Positions 32,813 through 45,300 of a DNA stretch of 64,000 nt are shown here, one piece after another; position 1 is the first letter of the stretch; every line of letters begins with the position of its first letter. The notes beneath the pieces were generated by a model. It searched no databases. It saw only the letters and a list, made by a program, of their open reading frames with translations, and was not told where the DNA came from. A program made the translations under genes and the position numbers. Location of the stretch: assembly GCA_033065855.1 (NCBI GenBank), contig JAVXUO010001916.1, positions 32,605 through 96,604 of the forward strand, read 5' to 3'. The stretch comes from Escallonia rubra. Its lineage: Eukaryota > Streptophyta > Magnoliopsida > Escalloniales > Escalloniaceae.

Positions 32813-34500
32813 TGTCAAGAAAAATGGGTTCGTACTACGTGGAGGTCTCACAAAGGATGCAGTCCGAGTCAGCTGCCAGATGTACAAAGTGAGATGCAGT
32901 GAGGGTGGAGTAAGGTCAGAGAGCAAGGATTCCCAGACAGGCCAAAATGATGACAGTGCTGTGGAGACAAGGCTGAGACGAACATGGCCGACAGTCGACA
33001 GTCCAAGCTAAGGTCCGCGTCGGGGTCCAATGTCACGGTCCAATGATAAGTTCAAGATTATGTCCAATTGTGTTTCTCTCTCTAGAATTCAAGAGCTCTT
33101 GAGTTCTAGAATGAGAAAGTGATTTTGTGAGAATGAGTCAAAAGTCCCTCCAATGAAGTCCAAAGTCCAGTATTTATAGGCAAAGGCATGCCTGTGTCAT
33201 CAATTGCCACTTGTTATCCCTTGGGAGTAACACGTCACCAAGGGGTCCAAAAATACTGGTGCTCTGTTGGATTGCCGGTTCCCATATTCGCGCTACCTGC
33301 CCCACACAGCATCGCTCTACCTGTCTGAGAAGACTGACCACACAACGTCGGCTTGATCAGAGTAAGTCTGTTGCCCTAGCCACCGGTCCAAGCCCTTACT
33401 GAATCCCATAAAGGTACATCAAGAGACGCAGAGAGAACCTGACAGTGGTGAAGGAAGGTCCATGTGCCCAACTGCCAAGCGGACTAGGCGCGATGCCCTC
33501 CGAAGACCTGCTCCCGTCTCGGAGTGACCCGGGGGTTATTATCCTAGCGGCGCACGATGATCACCGATAACGTGAGTGGACATGGTCGCAGCTCAGATGT
33601 GCCTAGTGTCATGCAAGTCACCCCAGGCGGCGATAGCTTTTGTGGTAGCGAGTCTATCCCGCTACGAAGGGTCCTCATGCTGGAGCACTACGAGCGGAGC
33701 CCCTCTGAATGCTGCACACTCCGGGGTGTGGGTCGAAGTATGTTCCGCGACCACGGCGGGGGTGCATGGTGCGGTGAATGAGTGTGACGCCCGGGGGCAT
33801 GTAACACGATTGTGGCGCACGGGCACCGTGCCAACAGCACGAGACATGACTATGGCTCATGGCCGCGACGACCCCTGTCGCGAGATAATACATGGTGTTG
33901 TGGCGCATGGGCGCGACGACCCCTGTCGCGAGATAATACCTAGTGTCGGGGGCACATGTCATGGAAGTAGCGCATGGGCGCGGCGACGGCCGTCGGTAGA
34001 CAATACCTGGTGCTGAGGGCCGCATGTCATGAAAGTGGCGCATGGGTGTGGCGACGACCGTCGCAAGACAATACCTGATGCCGGGGACATATGTCATGGA
34101 AGTGGTGCATGGGCTGGGGCGATGGCTGTCGCAGAGACGGCGCGCGGGCGCGCGTCGGGTGTCCCGGAGGCGGGCGTGAGCTGAGTGTGCATATTGTAGG
34201 AGAATGGCGAATGCAATCTCTAGTAATGGTGAAGTTGGAAATGGGAGTATGTGGCCGCCAGCGAAGGGTCCCCCAGGGATGGTGCGCGACCGCGGGCGAC
34301 AGGCATCGCGTGGACCCGAGCGACGGTCATCGTGAAGACGGCGCACCGGCGACAACGAGCATCGTGCGGTCGCAGGTGATGGGTGAGCAAAGACAGTGTG
34401 TGGTCACGGACAACAAGGAGTTGGCGCGCGACTTCAGGCAACGGCTGTAGCGAAGCCGTCGTGAAGACAACGGTGGGTGTTGCGGGGACATGTGGCTCCT
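32813..34500 (+). mobile_element. Large non-coding dispersed repeat, LTR-like (copy A)
   Basis: Homologous, in the same orientation, to 62644-64000. The shared block begins TGTCAAGAAAAATGGG (against TGCCAAGGAAAGTGGG). It includes a TATA-like TATTTATAGG at about 33172 and has no recognisable protein. A start with TG and a TATA-like box fit a long LTR, solo or part of a decayed retroelement, but no partner LTR, primer site or target duplication is proved. The end is uncertain; related GC-rich sequence continues to about 34790. Confidence 0.5.
33800..34145. repeat. GC-rich tandem units of about 60-70 bp in the dispersed repeat
   Basis: GTGGCGCATGGGCGCGACGA-type words followed by TGTCGCGAGATAATACCTGG recur about five times with variation. 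Copy B (from about 63660) has fewer units. Confidence 0.7.
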
Positions 34501-35014
34501 TGAAAAGGAGTGAAGACAACTTAGGGAAGGCCTAAGGCCAACCCCTGTGGGAAGGCCGAGGCCAACCCCTAAGGGGAGGCCAAGGCCAATCCCCTTACCC
34601 CCAAGGCATGCCGTCGTTGGTGTTTTTGAAAGAAAGGAGTTGGGCGGTCGAGGCGCGACGAGCGCGTTTCCGTGAGTTGCGCCGAAGTAAAGAAATTGGC
34701 GCCAAAGTCGCGCACGAAGCAAAGAATGCGCGTGAGTTGAGAGTGTGTATTTTGGCGGGTTCAATGCGTTAAAAGATTGACCGTTAACCGTGTCGATGTG
34801 TCACGCAAAACGTAACCCCCAATGGGCCTTTAGGTGCGACCAAGATGAGTTGTGAACAACTTTTTCTATGCTGACCACCCAATTTCAAACTTTTAAGTAT
34901 AAGGACTCTTTCGGATGGTAATTTGCGAATAATGGCACTTGATGTCAATTCGGGCTATCTTGCAGCCATTAAACAGAATAAAAAACCTAGGCTTTGGGCA
35001 CGGATAGGTACAGC
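34501..35014. other. GC-rich then unique sequence, no gene
   Basis: 34500-34620 holds a short repeat of AGGCCAAGGCCAACCCCT type. The rest shows no supported frame. Confidence 0.4.
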
Positions 35015-35726
35015 CTATGAAGCACGGGTGCTTCAAAAGGGGGGAAGTATCGGGGTCGGGTGCGCGTCGGGTGCGGGTGCGGCACGGGTGCGGCTCGGGT
35101 GCGTGTCGGGTGCGCACCCATTCTTTTCTTTTATTTTCTTTATTTTCCGAAATTCGGGTGCGGCTCGGGTGCGGCTCCGATACTTATGGGTCAAAAACAT
35201 AATTTTCAAAGGATGTTTCCGGGGTTGAAACATAGAATCTCATTTTTTTGGGGTGAAAACATAAAAGAAATAATTCTAACTTACCTAATTAGGGCAGATT
35301 GAATTGGGGAGTCTTAGAGAGAGAGAGAGAGAGAGAAATAATGGTAGAAAGTCCTTATGTCTTCAAATTCTATTTGCTACTACCTTCTGTTATGACTTGG
35401 ACGTGGATTTTAATGGAGAGAAATAATGGTAGAAAGTTCTAACTTCTCAGTAAATTAGAACCACCGAACCAACTTATAATCAATCTACTTTTCAATGTGT
35501 GTTAATAACTTAAAGGCTTAAAGCAGTGGTTCAGTGAGTATGGTTCAATTTAATGTTTGATTCAAATTATTTAGAAACTTAATACTAGGTGTACATAGTA
35601 AAAATACGTGTATATATATATATATTTGCCGTATTCCCGCCGCACCCGTATCCTAAAATTTTCAAAAATGCCGTATCCCCGTATCCGCACCCGCATCGTA
35701 TCCGCACCCGTGTCCGTGCTTCTTAG
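35015..35726. mobile_element. Non-autonomous hAT-like MITE, 712 bp
   Basis: The left end CTATGAAGCACGGGTGC and the reverse complement of the right end (CTAAGAAGCACGGACAC) form the terminal inverted repeat. GGTACAGC stands on both sides (35007-35014 and 35727-35734), an 8-bp target duplication typical of hAT. Subterminal regions carry repeats of CGGGTGCGG and CCGTATCCGCACCC. It contains a (TA)n tract and no transposase. Confidence 0.85.
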
Positions 35727-37699
35727 GGTACAGCAGATGATCAAGTCAACCTTCAAGAATGGACTGAGGAGCCCAAACAGTAACAATATTTGAACCAGCA
35801 TAAAGCTCGGTCAATTATGACAATTTTCCGGGCCTAAAGAAAGGGGCAACTGCTAAGGTGTTCAATCTGCAACACCGGAGAACGATCAAACAGTGTTTTT
35901 AATGCATGGGGGACTCCCAGTTAAGACAAAACTAATCAAGAGAAGTATATCTATGCACCCAACTTGGAGATTATGCCATCAGGATCCTAACAGCATAAAT
36001 CACTTGTTCTTCCGATGAGAGTTTGTAAAACTAACTCGGTTTGCTAGCCAACTCAATGTAGATCCATTCCGAATTTCTTTGGTACGTTATGGGACTTGAT
36101 TCTTATTCTGGATGTGTACTACAGCTTATGTATAAAAAAAAAATTTGCCAAAAAAGAAAAAAGAAAAACCCTTTTAGACTTTAAAAAGAAAAGAAGGTAA
36201 AAAGTCGATGGAGGCATGCAGGTGCATACCAAGATAATCTACAAAAGAATAAAGGTAATTTACCTATAGATCTCTCGTGGTTTGGACAAGTTGCAAAAAC
36301 ACACTTTTGCTTCCAAGTTTTCGTAAGTGACCCTCTGGTGCCTATTATAATGCCACGTTGACGAGACGTGATACTCACGCTCTTGAAAAATGAACACGTA
36401 AAAATGACGATAATACCCTTAGTTCCTTTTTATGTCTCACTCATGTCCTAATCTCTTATCCACCCCAACCAAACTTAACCCTAGTCGTCACCCTCACTAA
36501 CTCAGCCCCATCCGCCATCACCACCCTAGGCCTGTTGACCATCGTCACCATCCCGGCTTATTCGTAGCCACCACCACTTGCGTCCACCACCAGGCACCAA
36601 TCCACAGCCCTACCACCACTCTCGCCCAGCACTAGCCCATCCCCATCCAACGCCACCACTCGCGCCCACCACAAGCCAAATTATGTCCAACCACCACCAC
36701 TCGCATGCAACACTTATCCAACCCCGTCAACCACCATCACTCATGTCAGCCACCACCACTCACGTGCACTACGGCCAGATCTGGGTGCAATGGACAGTTC
36801 GATGGTTGCAGATATGTTATTCCTTATTGCCACGACTAGATCTGGTGCTATGGGATCGTAAAATGTTTAGGGTCTTGCGACGATGGAGGGTAATGGTGGG
36901 AGGATCGTTAAATACACATTTGTAAGGGACAAATCAAACATCTTCTCTATTCTGTCATGTTTTTAACGAATGCAGTAAAATGAGCGCCGCCACATAAAGT
37001 CATTTTCGAGGAACGTAAGCAAAAGTAATTTTTGTTGCAAACATGGAGAGAAAAGTCTATGTGCTAATTATCTATGAAACAAGTCAATAACCACAAAAAT
37101 GCTCTAGCAGTGGCATTCCACCGAAAGGTTTAAAAAATCACGGAAGATGGTGTTAAAAAAGGGGGAAGAAAAGTGTGGAACAAAAGAGGAGCTAAGAAGG
37201 TGTGGGGGGTGACGGGAGCGCATTGTCCAAAGGGTGAGTGGTGGTGGTGGTGTGATTGGGGGGCATTAGAAATATATTGAAAAGGGAGTGGGTGACAACC
37301 CCACGTGACTGACCACTCCATCCGTCGGTGGATGTCATGGTTGGCTTCATATCAACGCTAACAGCCAAAATGCCCCCCAAACCTCTCATCTCAAGTCTCA
37401 ACTACACACACACACAACACAAAACCAACATATACCCACGAAAAGATGACTCCACCTAAAAGGCATTTCGAAATAAAGTTGAGGTTACCTATCATTAACT
37501 CATTTGACAAAAGTGACCCTTCCCTTTTGGTTGGCCACTAGCTAGCTGGCTAGCTACCCACTAGCCCCCCTTCCTTCTTCCCTCTCTCTAACGCTAGTGG
37601 TTCCTTCTTTTCTGCGGGGCATACCCAAATAGGAACTAATCACGCCAGTTTCAGTTTTTGTTTCGTTCCATCCGTCCACTCACTGTAGCAAGAATAATA
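35727..37699. other. Intergenic, low-complexity stretches, no supported gene
   Basis: 36480-36780 is a CCACCACC-rich segment similar in composition to 29930-30250. Frames through it are compositional. No domain or RNA gene was recognised elsewhere in the stretch. Confidence 0.4.
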
Positions 37700-38069
37700 C
37701 TCCCTCCGTCCCTTTTTAGTGCACCATTTTTTTTTACACGTATATTAAGGGTTTAGGTTATATATTGTGTGTCTTTCCCATTTTACCCTTTAGAGAGGGG
37801 GGAAGAAAGTGGCCATGAGAGAGAAAATTGATAGGTAGAGCGTTAAATGAGGAAAGAGAAAGAATATAAAGTAGTGTAAAGTGGTAGAAAAAAAAAAAAA
37901 AAATGAGTTGGTAGAGAATTAATTGTTGTGAGAGAAATAGAATAAAAATATATATAAAAAGGGTAAATATGTAAAAATACCTACAGAATATTTCCTAATT
38001 TGGAAGTGATCACTTTTTGTGGGACGGCCTAAAAAGGAAATTTGATCACTTTTTAAGGGACGGAGGGAG
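37700..38069. mobile_element. Stowaway (Tc1/mariner) MITE, 370 bp
   Basis: Ends CTCCCTCCGTCCCTTTTTAG and ...AAGGGACGGAGGGAG are inverted repeats, flanked by TA on both sides (37698-37699 and 38070-38071). Internal blocks match the two remnants at 25482 and 31097. It lies about 650 bp upstream of the trihelix gene. Confidence 0.92.
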
Positions 38070-38726
38070 TAATACTTTCTATGTTCTTTTAAAAAAAAAT
38101 AAAAAAAATTTATATCATATGATTTATATAATAAATAAACGTGCAAGTCAAACATAATTAAGCAACTGGAGACGGCAGAAGTACAACCGTCAAAACTAAT
38201 ATGCCTTTTATAAAAACAATCAGTGCAATAAATTGTTGCACTTTTTTTGAGTTTTTATATTTTGGCTTTGCTTGTTTTGGTATTAGGCGTACCCTTAGAA
38301 AATTGGTTGGCGTCTCGCGTGACGGTGAACCTACATTTGTACAACTACGTTTAGATTTGGGCGTAAATTTGGCGGAACGAATCTAGTCTTTACCAACAAA
38401 TGCACCTTTTTAGCAGCAAACCGAAGCCTAAACTGCAGACGTATTGGAGCACTGATTGGTACCTTGCGAAAAGGAAACGTCCAACCCTTGAAGTCAGGCA
38501 GCACCGAACGAAACATTGTTAAGCACTCGGCTTGAAAGCTTTTTATCCTTGACTCTTTCTCTCTTTAGTGCTACGCCAATACTAGCACTAACTTTTCTTT
38601 TTCTCCCTCTACATGCTAGTGGCTCTACGTATCCACCCTCTTTTCCTCTTTCCTTTGAGTGCTTTAACTTCTTGAGGTCTCATTTCATGTTAGCAGCTAA
38701 GACTGGCAAGTTTGGGATGAGGAGAG
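38070..38726 (+). promoter_or_regulatory. Upstream region and probable 5' leader of the trihelix gene
   Basis: Begins after the Stowaway MITE. From 38540 it is CT-rich (GACTCTTTCTCTCTTTAGTG, TTTTCTTTTTCTCCCTC), as in many plant leaders. No clear TATA box was fixed. Confidence 0.35.
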
Positions 38727-40616
38727 ATGGATAGGGATACAAAGCAAGACAACCCATCTGCACTAAGCAATAACAATCACAAGATCAAGGAAGAATCCCC
38801 TAGGAAGCTGCCACTTGGTGGTGGTGGTGGTGGCGGTGGCGCCAACAACGACAGGTTAAAGAGAGACGAATGGAGCGAAGGGGCGGTTTCGACGCTGCTA
38901 GAGGCTTACGAGGCCAAATGGGTCCTTAGGAATAGGGCAAAGCTCAAAGGTCACGACTGGGAAGATGTTGCCAAGTATGTCTCGTGCCGTTCCAATTCAA
39001 CCAAGTCACCCAAGACTCAAACACAGTGCAAGAACAAGATCGAGTCCATGAAGAAGCGGTACCGGTCCGAGTCTGCCACCGCCGATGGTTCTTCTTGGCC
39101 GCTTTTTCCGCGGCTTGATCTCTTACTACGCGGAAGTGCTGCTCCTCCTCCGCCACAACCCGCTCTTGCTAATCCTCCTTTGATGCTATTGGAACCGTTA
39201 CCGCCACGGGAAGAAGTGCCACCACCACCACCACCACCACCAGCTCCAGCTCCAGCTCCTGCTATCCCACTTGGTGTTGCACAAAATTCAATTGGTTCAA
39301 CTGGCGTTGAGCCGGTGGCAAAGGTAAACTTTCCAATGTTTTCTCTTTCTTGTTCTTGCAAATAGATTAGCTCGTTCCATCGGGTCATGATTATCTTTAG
39401 TGTCGAGCTCTTTACTGATTAATCAACACCGAAACAGAAGAAAAGAAAATTTCGAGAACAACTGAATTTTTTTTCCGGGCATGATGGTTTTTAGCCTAAT
39501 ACGATTTCAACTACCAAAATAAGACTTCGTTCACAAAGCTTCACTAATCTGGGTAGGCCTTTGTGAGCTGTGAACTTCACTCCCAAAACTTTTCAACTGA
39601 AATTGAGTGGACAGGGTACTAGAATTTTCCAGCTTTTGGTGACTGAAAAGATGACCGCTTGATAATTTACCTTCGCCTTTTCCCCCTAAAAAGGGCTTTT
39701 TAGTCTAGGCGTAATGATATCGTGTTAAGTTTCCTTTAGGCATCCCACAAGAGGCCCGAGTCAGATGGGCACTTCTCTTATTAGTCAGCTCAATTTCACT
39801 CCACCATTCCACACGCACTTACATGCTGATATGATGCCAAATAGCGGAACAGCATAACCATGCTTAGTCCAAGTGCGCTTTTTTGTTCTCTCTTTTTTTA
39901 GTCAGACGGTAAGAAGTAACTTTTTTGGTTGGATGGTAAGAAGTAGTTTCGAGGCAGCTTCTCTTTCTCGTATAATTTTTAAAGGTTCAAACCTCCTTGA
40001 TCACTAAGGAAACCTCATGGAGTTTATGCCAAGTATGATTTAGACATGATGATACGAGGATAAATAACATAATAACATGGGCATGCGTGGCCCAAGACAT
40101 GGTGGTACTTGAGTACGATTTAGCAATTCCAACAATCTTTGCATCCTAATTAAGCATGGGTAGGAACGAATGAGTTGGGCAATCCCACAATCAAAATAAA
40201 CTAATGGCTGCCAAATATCCTTCTGATATTCGCAGGAAGATGGAGGGGCTATGACATTGTCAGATCATGTTGCAGAAAAGAATGCCATTGAGACGGATAG
40301 TAGCACACCTGCCCTCTATAGCGACAAGGAGAAGATGAAGTCGAAGAACCTCAAGACAAAGAAGAAGCGGAAGAGGGAAGATTGGGACATCTCAGAGAGC
40401 ATTCGATGGTTAGCTGAAGTAGTAGTGAGGTCGGAGCAAGCGAGGGTGGACACGATGAGGGAGATAGAGAGGATGAGGGCGGAAGCCGAGGTCAAGAGAG
40501 GAGAGATGGACCTGAAACGAACCGAGATCATCGCTAACACACAACTGGAGATTGCTAGACTCTTTGCGGGCTCTGCAAAAGGCGTCGATTCTTCATTGAG
40601 GATCGGAAGAAGTTGA
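38727..40616 (+). CDS. Trihelix transcription factor (SIP1/ASIL-like)
   Basis: Two exons, 38727-39323 and 40236-40616, joined in phase 0 (GCAAAG|GTAAAC ... CGCAG|GAAGAT), give 325 residues. A Gly run (residues 31-38) precedes the trihelix/MADF-type domain at about 47-125, with WSEGAVSTLLEAYEAKW, LKGHDWEDVAKYV and QCKNKIESMKKRYR. A Pro/Ala-rich linker with PPPPPPPP follows. Exon 2 gives a basic KTKKKRKR signal and a C-terminal coiled coil (WLAEVVVRSEQARVDTMREI ... RTEIIANTQLEIARLF) typical of the SIP1 clade. It should bind GT-type promoter elements in the nucleus; Arabidopsis relatives ASIL1/ASIL2 repress seed-maturation genes. The start is the first ATG in frame with the domain. Confidence 0.9.
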
Positions 40617-42353
40617 GGATTTAACTAGAGGAAGCTATCTTTTACAATATGTACACACTTACATACGTGTAGAAGTGATTTTTAACATGGTATAGGCTGC
40701 TTATATGTGAGTTATAAAGAAGAAAAGTGACAGTTCTACCTCATTGTAATGTCCCTTTTTTCCCTGAGAAGTTCATATATTTCTTAAGCACACAGGACAG
40801 TTGCTCATATCTTAACCTAAGAACCTCAACTGGATTGTAATAACACGAGGATTCTGCCCGGCCTCTGACTGTACTCGGCGACATATTAGCTCTATGTTGA
40901 ACGAGAACAAAGGCTGAGCACCAAGGGAAGTTGTTGATGAAGTTCCATTTTAGCTTCCATGGCCGCTTGCATGCTAGCGGAATCTTACTGAAAGGATAAT
41001 GCTAATAGCTGGTTCCTGTGAATTATCTGTGCGGCAATCGTTAACACCAAATCTGGAAGTGCAATTTACAGCAGCCACTAATTTTCATGCTAATAATGTT
41101 AAGACTTTCTGTTGCAGCTCATTTTGGCTATGCATAATTCAGATCGATGAATAAAAATCTTAGGCGGGTCTCTTAAAGAATAAGAATTTTATGATGTCCA
41201 ATTAAAAAGTTTACCACGGGCTATAATATTCATACTGGCATTCTACTGATGGGTAACGCTCCTTATATTGTATCGCTTTTCACACATAATAGTACAATAT
41301 ATAAAGCATTAAAGAGAGTGCCATTGGTCATTATTAGATACCCTTTAGTCACAAAGATATGATTACTTTGATGAACTCATATGGTCAATCCAAATGCACC
41401 ATGCACTAGCCAATATATATATAAAGATGACACAAGCAAGTACAATTTTATCACAACCCTCCCAACTACCACTGCACTGCATATATGGACTGATACCTGG
41501 GAAGAAGACGCAAGTCTTGCATCAATCTCTGCAAGTCATCTCTTCGAGTGAGGATCACTAATTCCAGATCAAGCAACAAGCTCGCGCCATTCGTTCTGGA
41601 ATCAGTCTGCTGGCTCTCAAGTAGAAGTTCCCAGAAAGAACATCTTTTGTTAAGAGATTTACAGAGATTGTAATATTTTTCCTTTCGAGTTAACAGGATT
41701 ACACATTGGTCCTTGCTTTCTTATTCTTTACCTACAGACTGAAAATTATGTGCAGTCCGATCATAAGGCATTTTAAGGCGGGGGATGAGTTAGCTACCAA
41801 GCTTCTTCTTTTTTGCATGCCCAATAGCCCCTAGTGCTAAGCATAACTTGACCTCAAAATTGAGCCAAGGGTTGGACATGGCACGTGGCCCATAGGAACT
41901 CACCCGAGTAGCTGCTCTACCATTTCTTGACAGAAGGTAAGGATGACAACTGTGTGAAACGTTGTCGTTTAGGTTATGTACCATGGGAACCTAAACCCCA
42001 CGAAAAGATAGAAGTTATACAATGATAAGACTTGGGAAAACATTCAAAGGAGTCACTGTCACATTGGAGATGTATAACATGAACCTTGCAGTGAAAGTTA
42101 TTTGAAACGCAGAGTCAACCAAATTTCTTGCTCAATACAACAACAAAGTAGCTTCGAGCTAACATACCATGCCAAGAGGGGAATAGAAAAATAGATTTAC
42201 GCCTAACTTCCCCACTATTAACATCATACCAAGTACAAAAATGTTCCATTTACTTAACAAAAGGCACCAACTTAAGTGTCACATGATACCAGGACCTGAA
42301 GGCGTGTCCCTTGCACCTTTAATTGAGAGCAGTAGGGAAAAACTCCTCATTGT
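40617..42353. other. Convergent 3' flanks of trihelix and CITRX genes
   Basis: The plus-strand trihelix gene and the minus-strand CITRX gene end facing each other across 1.7 kb. Apart from AT-rich 3' trailers no gene or complete element is seen. Confidence 0.5.
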
Positions 42354-45300
42354 TCACATGTCATTGTCGACAATATCTCGCATCATCTGTATAGGTATGA
42401 GACCCTCAGTTCTGATTGCATCTTTACTGGGATCTGGACTGATGAAATACAATGTTGGTAGTCCACGTACCTGCGCCACGGCATATGTTTATTGGATGAT
42501 ACTTTGTACTATCAAGTGCTTACTAGTCAATTGAAGAATTTCCACCATGGAATTTAGATCCAGTGAAACAACATTGTTCTGGTAACCTTAGATAACAAGG
42601 GACATGATACCACTAGAACAGATTCATAACGTCTACAAGGGAGGGAGGGACTTGAACCACATATTTAACATTTAGTTAGAAGTCGGATGTGGATAAGCAT
42701 AAGAGGATGCAGTTTAAACATATTTCATATACTACTGGTCACCTGAGCCTAAATATGCACTTAGTGCAAATATACTACAGGTCATCTTTACCCGCAAACA
42801 ATTACATGATGCAAATAATGTTAAATGGCAAATGCAATATTACCTGCATGTCTCGTGCAAATTCATATTCATCGTCTGTGTCAACCTTCACAATTAGCGT
42901 GTTGCTTTCATACTCAACAGCAAGCTGTGTGATAATGTCAGCATGAAAGATCATTAAAGAAATTTTAGACTATCAGATTCCATCTAAGGAAGCAAGTACA
43001 AATGCATGCAAGCAGCTAACATCATCAACCAAATGTATGTGCTTATCTTCACAAAACGAAGCCATTAAATTAATTATAACTCATGCTTAACAAAAAAACT
43101 AATTGTGGTATGACCTGCTCAAAATCAATGTAACATAGACTCTTCAGAATGCATGAAGTACCAGTGTCGGACAGTCAACACGTGGACAAGGCTATAGGAA
43201 ATGTCTTCAAGTATGCCGCAATGTATATTTTCTTTTCATTATTGCTCTAAGATGAGACATCTGGGTGAAATAATGTATGTCACATGAAACAACATTTTAC
43301 CCTTGCAGTAGACAAAAACAATAATTACAATGAACACTCTGTCGTCTCTCGTTAAATCCGGTTATGAGTGTTAAGAGGCTTAGACACGTGTCCATACCAA
43401 GTGCATGCAACACTAGCTTGAAATGACATAAATTAAGCATAAGGAAAAACATATCAACAGAGGCTCTGTAACAGAAAAAGGGTATAACACTGTGTCTTGT
43501 GTTTAAGGTAGCCAAGATGATAAGTCTGTTCTTTTGGACTTTAGAACAACTAGAATCGACAACGTTGGTCCTCTAATGAATCCATTTGGTTCTCATTTTC
43601 AATTGCCCCAAAAAAAAAAGAAAAAACCACAACTACATTTGTTCTTTACTTCTTAGAAAATTAAGATTGATTAACTAAAGTCTTTGGTTATTTTGGCCTT
43701 CACATCTTTTACTTTCCTTTTTCTTTTCCTTCTTCCTTTGTCATCAGCAGACCCCTCAACAGCCTAGAAGGCATTCAACAGACCCCTTACTACATGAAAG
43801 AAGGGATTTTAATTCCATTTACCAAAGCTAAGACTGCAAAGGTTTCAAACAGCCTCATTGACTATCAATGCACTTTACTCATGGTTCCAACGCTTCAGTG
43901 GAACATTATAACGAGTAAACAGTAAGCTTTAGCAACATTGGCAAGGTAGATTCATTCCGTCCCTTATGTAGTCATATGGCCCAAGCTGCACACAATGAAA
44001 TTTGTACAACGGACAAATGTGGCATCAATTTTCATTGCAAGACTAAGTTGTGTTGAAAGGGTGCTAATTCAGTATACGTACAACCTAAGGGATCGGGTCA
44101 TGTAGTCGTGAACTGATGATACCGAATATAGTTCCTGCGTCTTTATGCAGATATTTTGCTCAGCTACTTAGCCACTCTCGTGAATTTTAATGGGTGATGA
44201 AGAAGGAAGTGCAATTAATTAAAGAGAGAGCAATCAGGTGTAGGCATGCTTTGGACAATCACCATTAACATTACAGAAAATTCTGAATATCCTCATGCAA
44301 AAAGCAACCTAGTATGACTAAAAACTTAGCAAGTCAAAGAATACAAGGATCTGAATAAACTAGACTCGAATATACCAAATTACAATTTAAAAACCAAGAA
44401 TACATAATGCCAACTACAAGTTTAATCCCATGCACAATGTTTTTATTGATTCCAGATCAGTAACAACAACCAAGTATCCATGCTTTTGTGCTACAAGGAA
44501 CACACACAATAGTGGTGGAGTAAAATTTAGTACCATATCTGGTATGATTCCTTAAATTTGTCCACCCAGCATACTTGATCACAATGTAGTTATGTTACTA
44601 AATCAAATGGAGCTGTGCAGCGTCTTCATAGCCGGAACAGAATCTGTATGTGTAGACAGATACAAGACAGTAACTTGGAAGGCTTTTGACTTCTAACAGC
44701 TGTTGTCTAAGCCTCGTTTTGGGAGAAGAGTCGCCCCAATATTAGATGCAATATGATGGAACGCGATTTGGAATCCTACTTTCAGTCAACCAACCAGCAG
44801 GGATGTAAATGAGCCAAGCCTAGTCGAAGCAAGAATTTCTCAATCTTGGTTCATTAACCATAGTTGTTAGCTTATCAAGCCGAAATCAGTAAGCTTGCAA
44901 AATTTAGAATGTAAAAGCTTGTTCGTTTATCCCACGAACCAAACTCAGATTATTCTCTGAACAAGCCACCACAAGGGGTTGCAATCCGACCAACCAGATT
45001 CTTTTAGGGTGTGGTGTTTGTTTGTCGTTTTCATATTCTTCTGTTATTGTCATTTCCTGCTTTTGGCCATCGACTTGTTTGCTTTCAGTTTAAATCTTTC
45101 CTTTTTCTTTTTTCCTTTTTGTAACCTTAATTATCTTCCTCTGCCAATCTGTGGCCCTCCTTGAAAACACTCTAGGTTGTTTTCTTACAGTTGCAACTCC
45201 AACCAGAGCTGAATAATGTGTCGCTTTCCATCTTTCTTATCCCAGTGCCTATTTCACCTAATCCAATTGCATAATCTTAAAAATAGAATCGACAAAAAAA

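Noticed and set aside
33576-34355. Long frames (146 and 226 residues) on both strands in the GC-rich dispersed repeat
   Set aside because: Stop codons are rare because of GC content. The frames are not kept in the second copy at 63572-63837.
36578-36925. 115-residue Pro/His-rich frame
   Set aside because: Same CCACC composition effect; no recognised domain.
41790-41984. 64-residue minus-strand frame in the trihelix-CITRX interval
   Set aside because: Short, unrecognised, and not linked to CITRX by usable splice sites.
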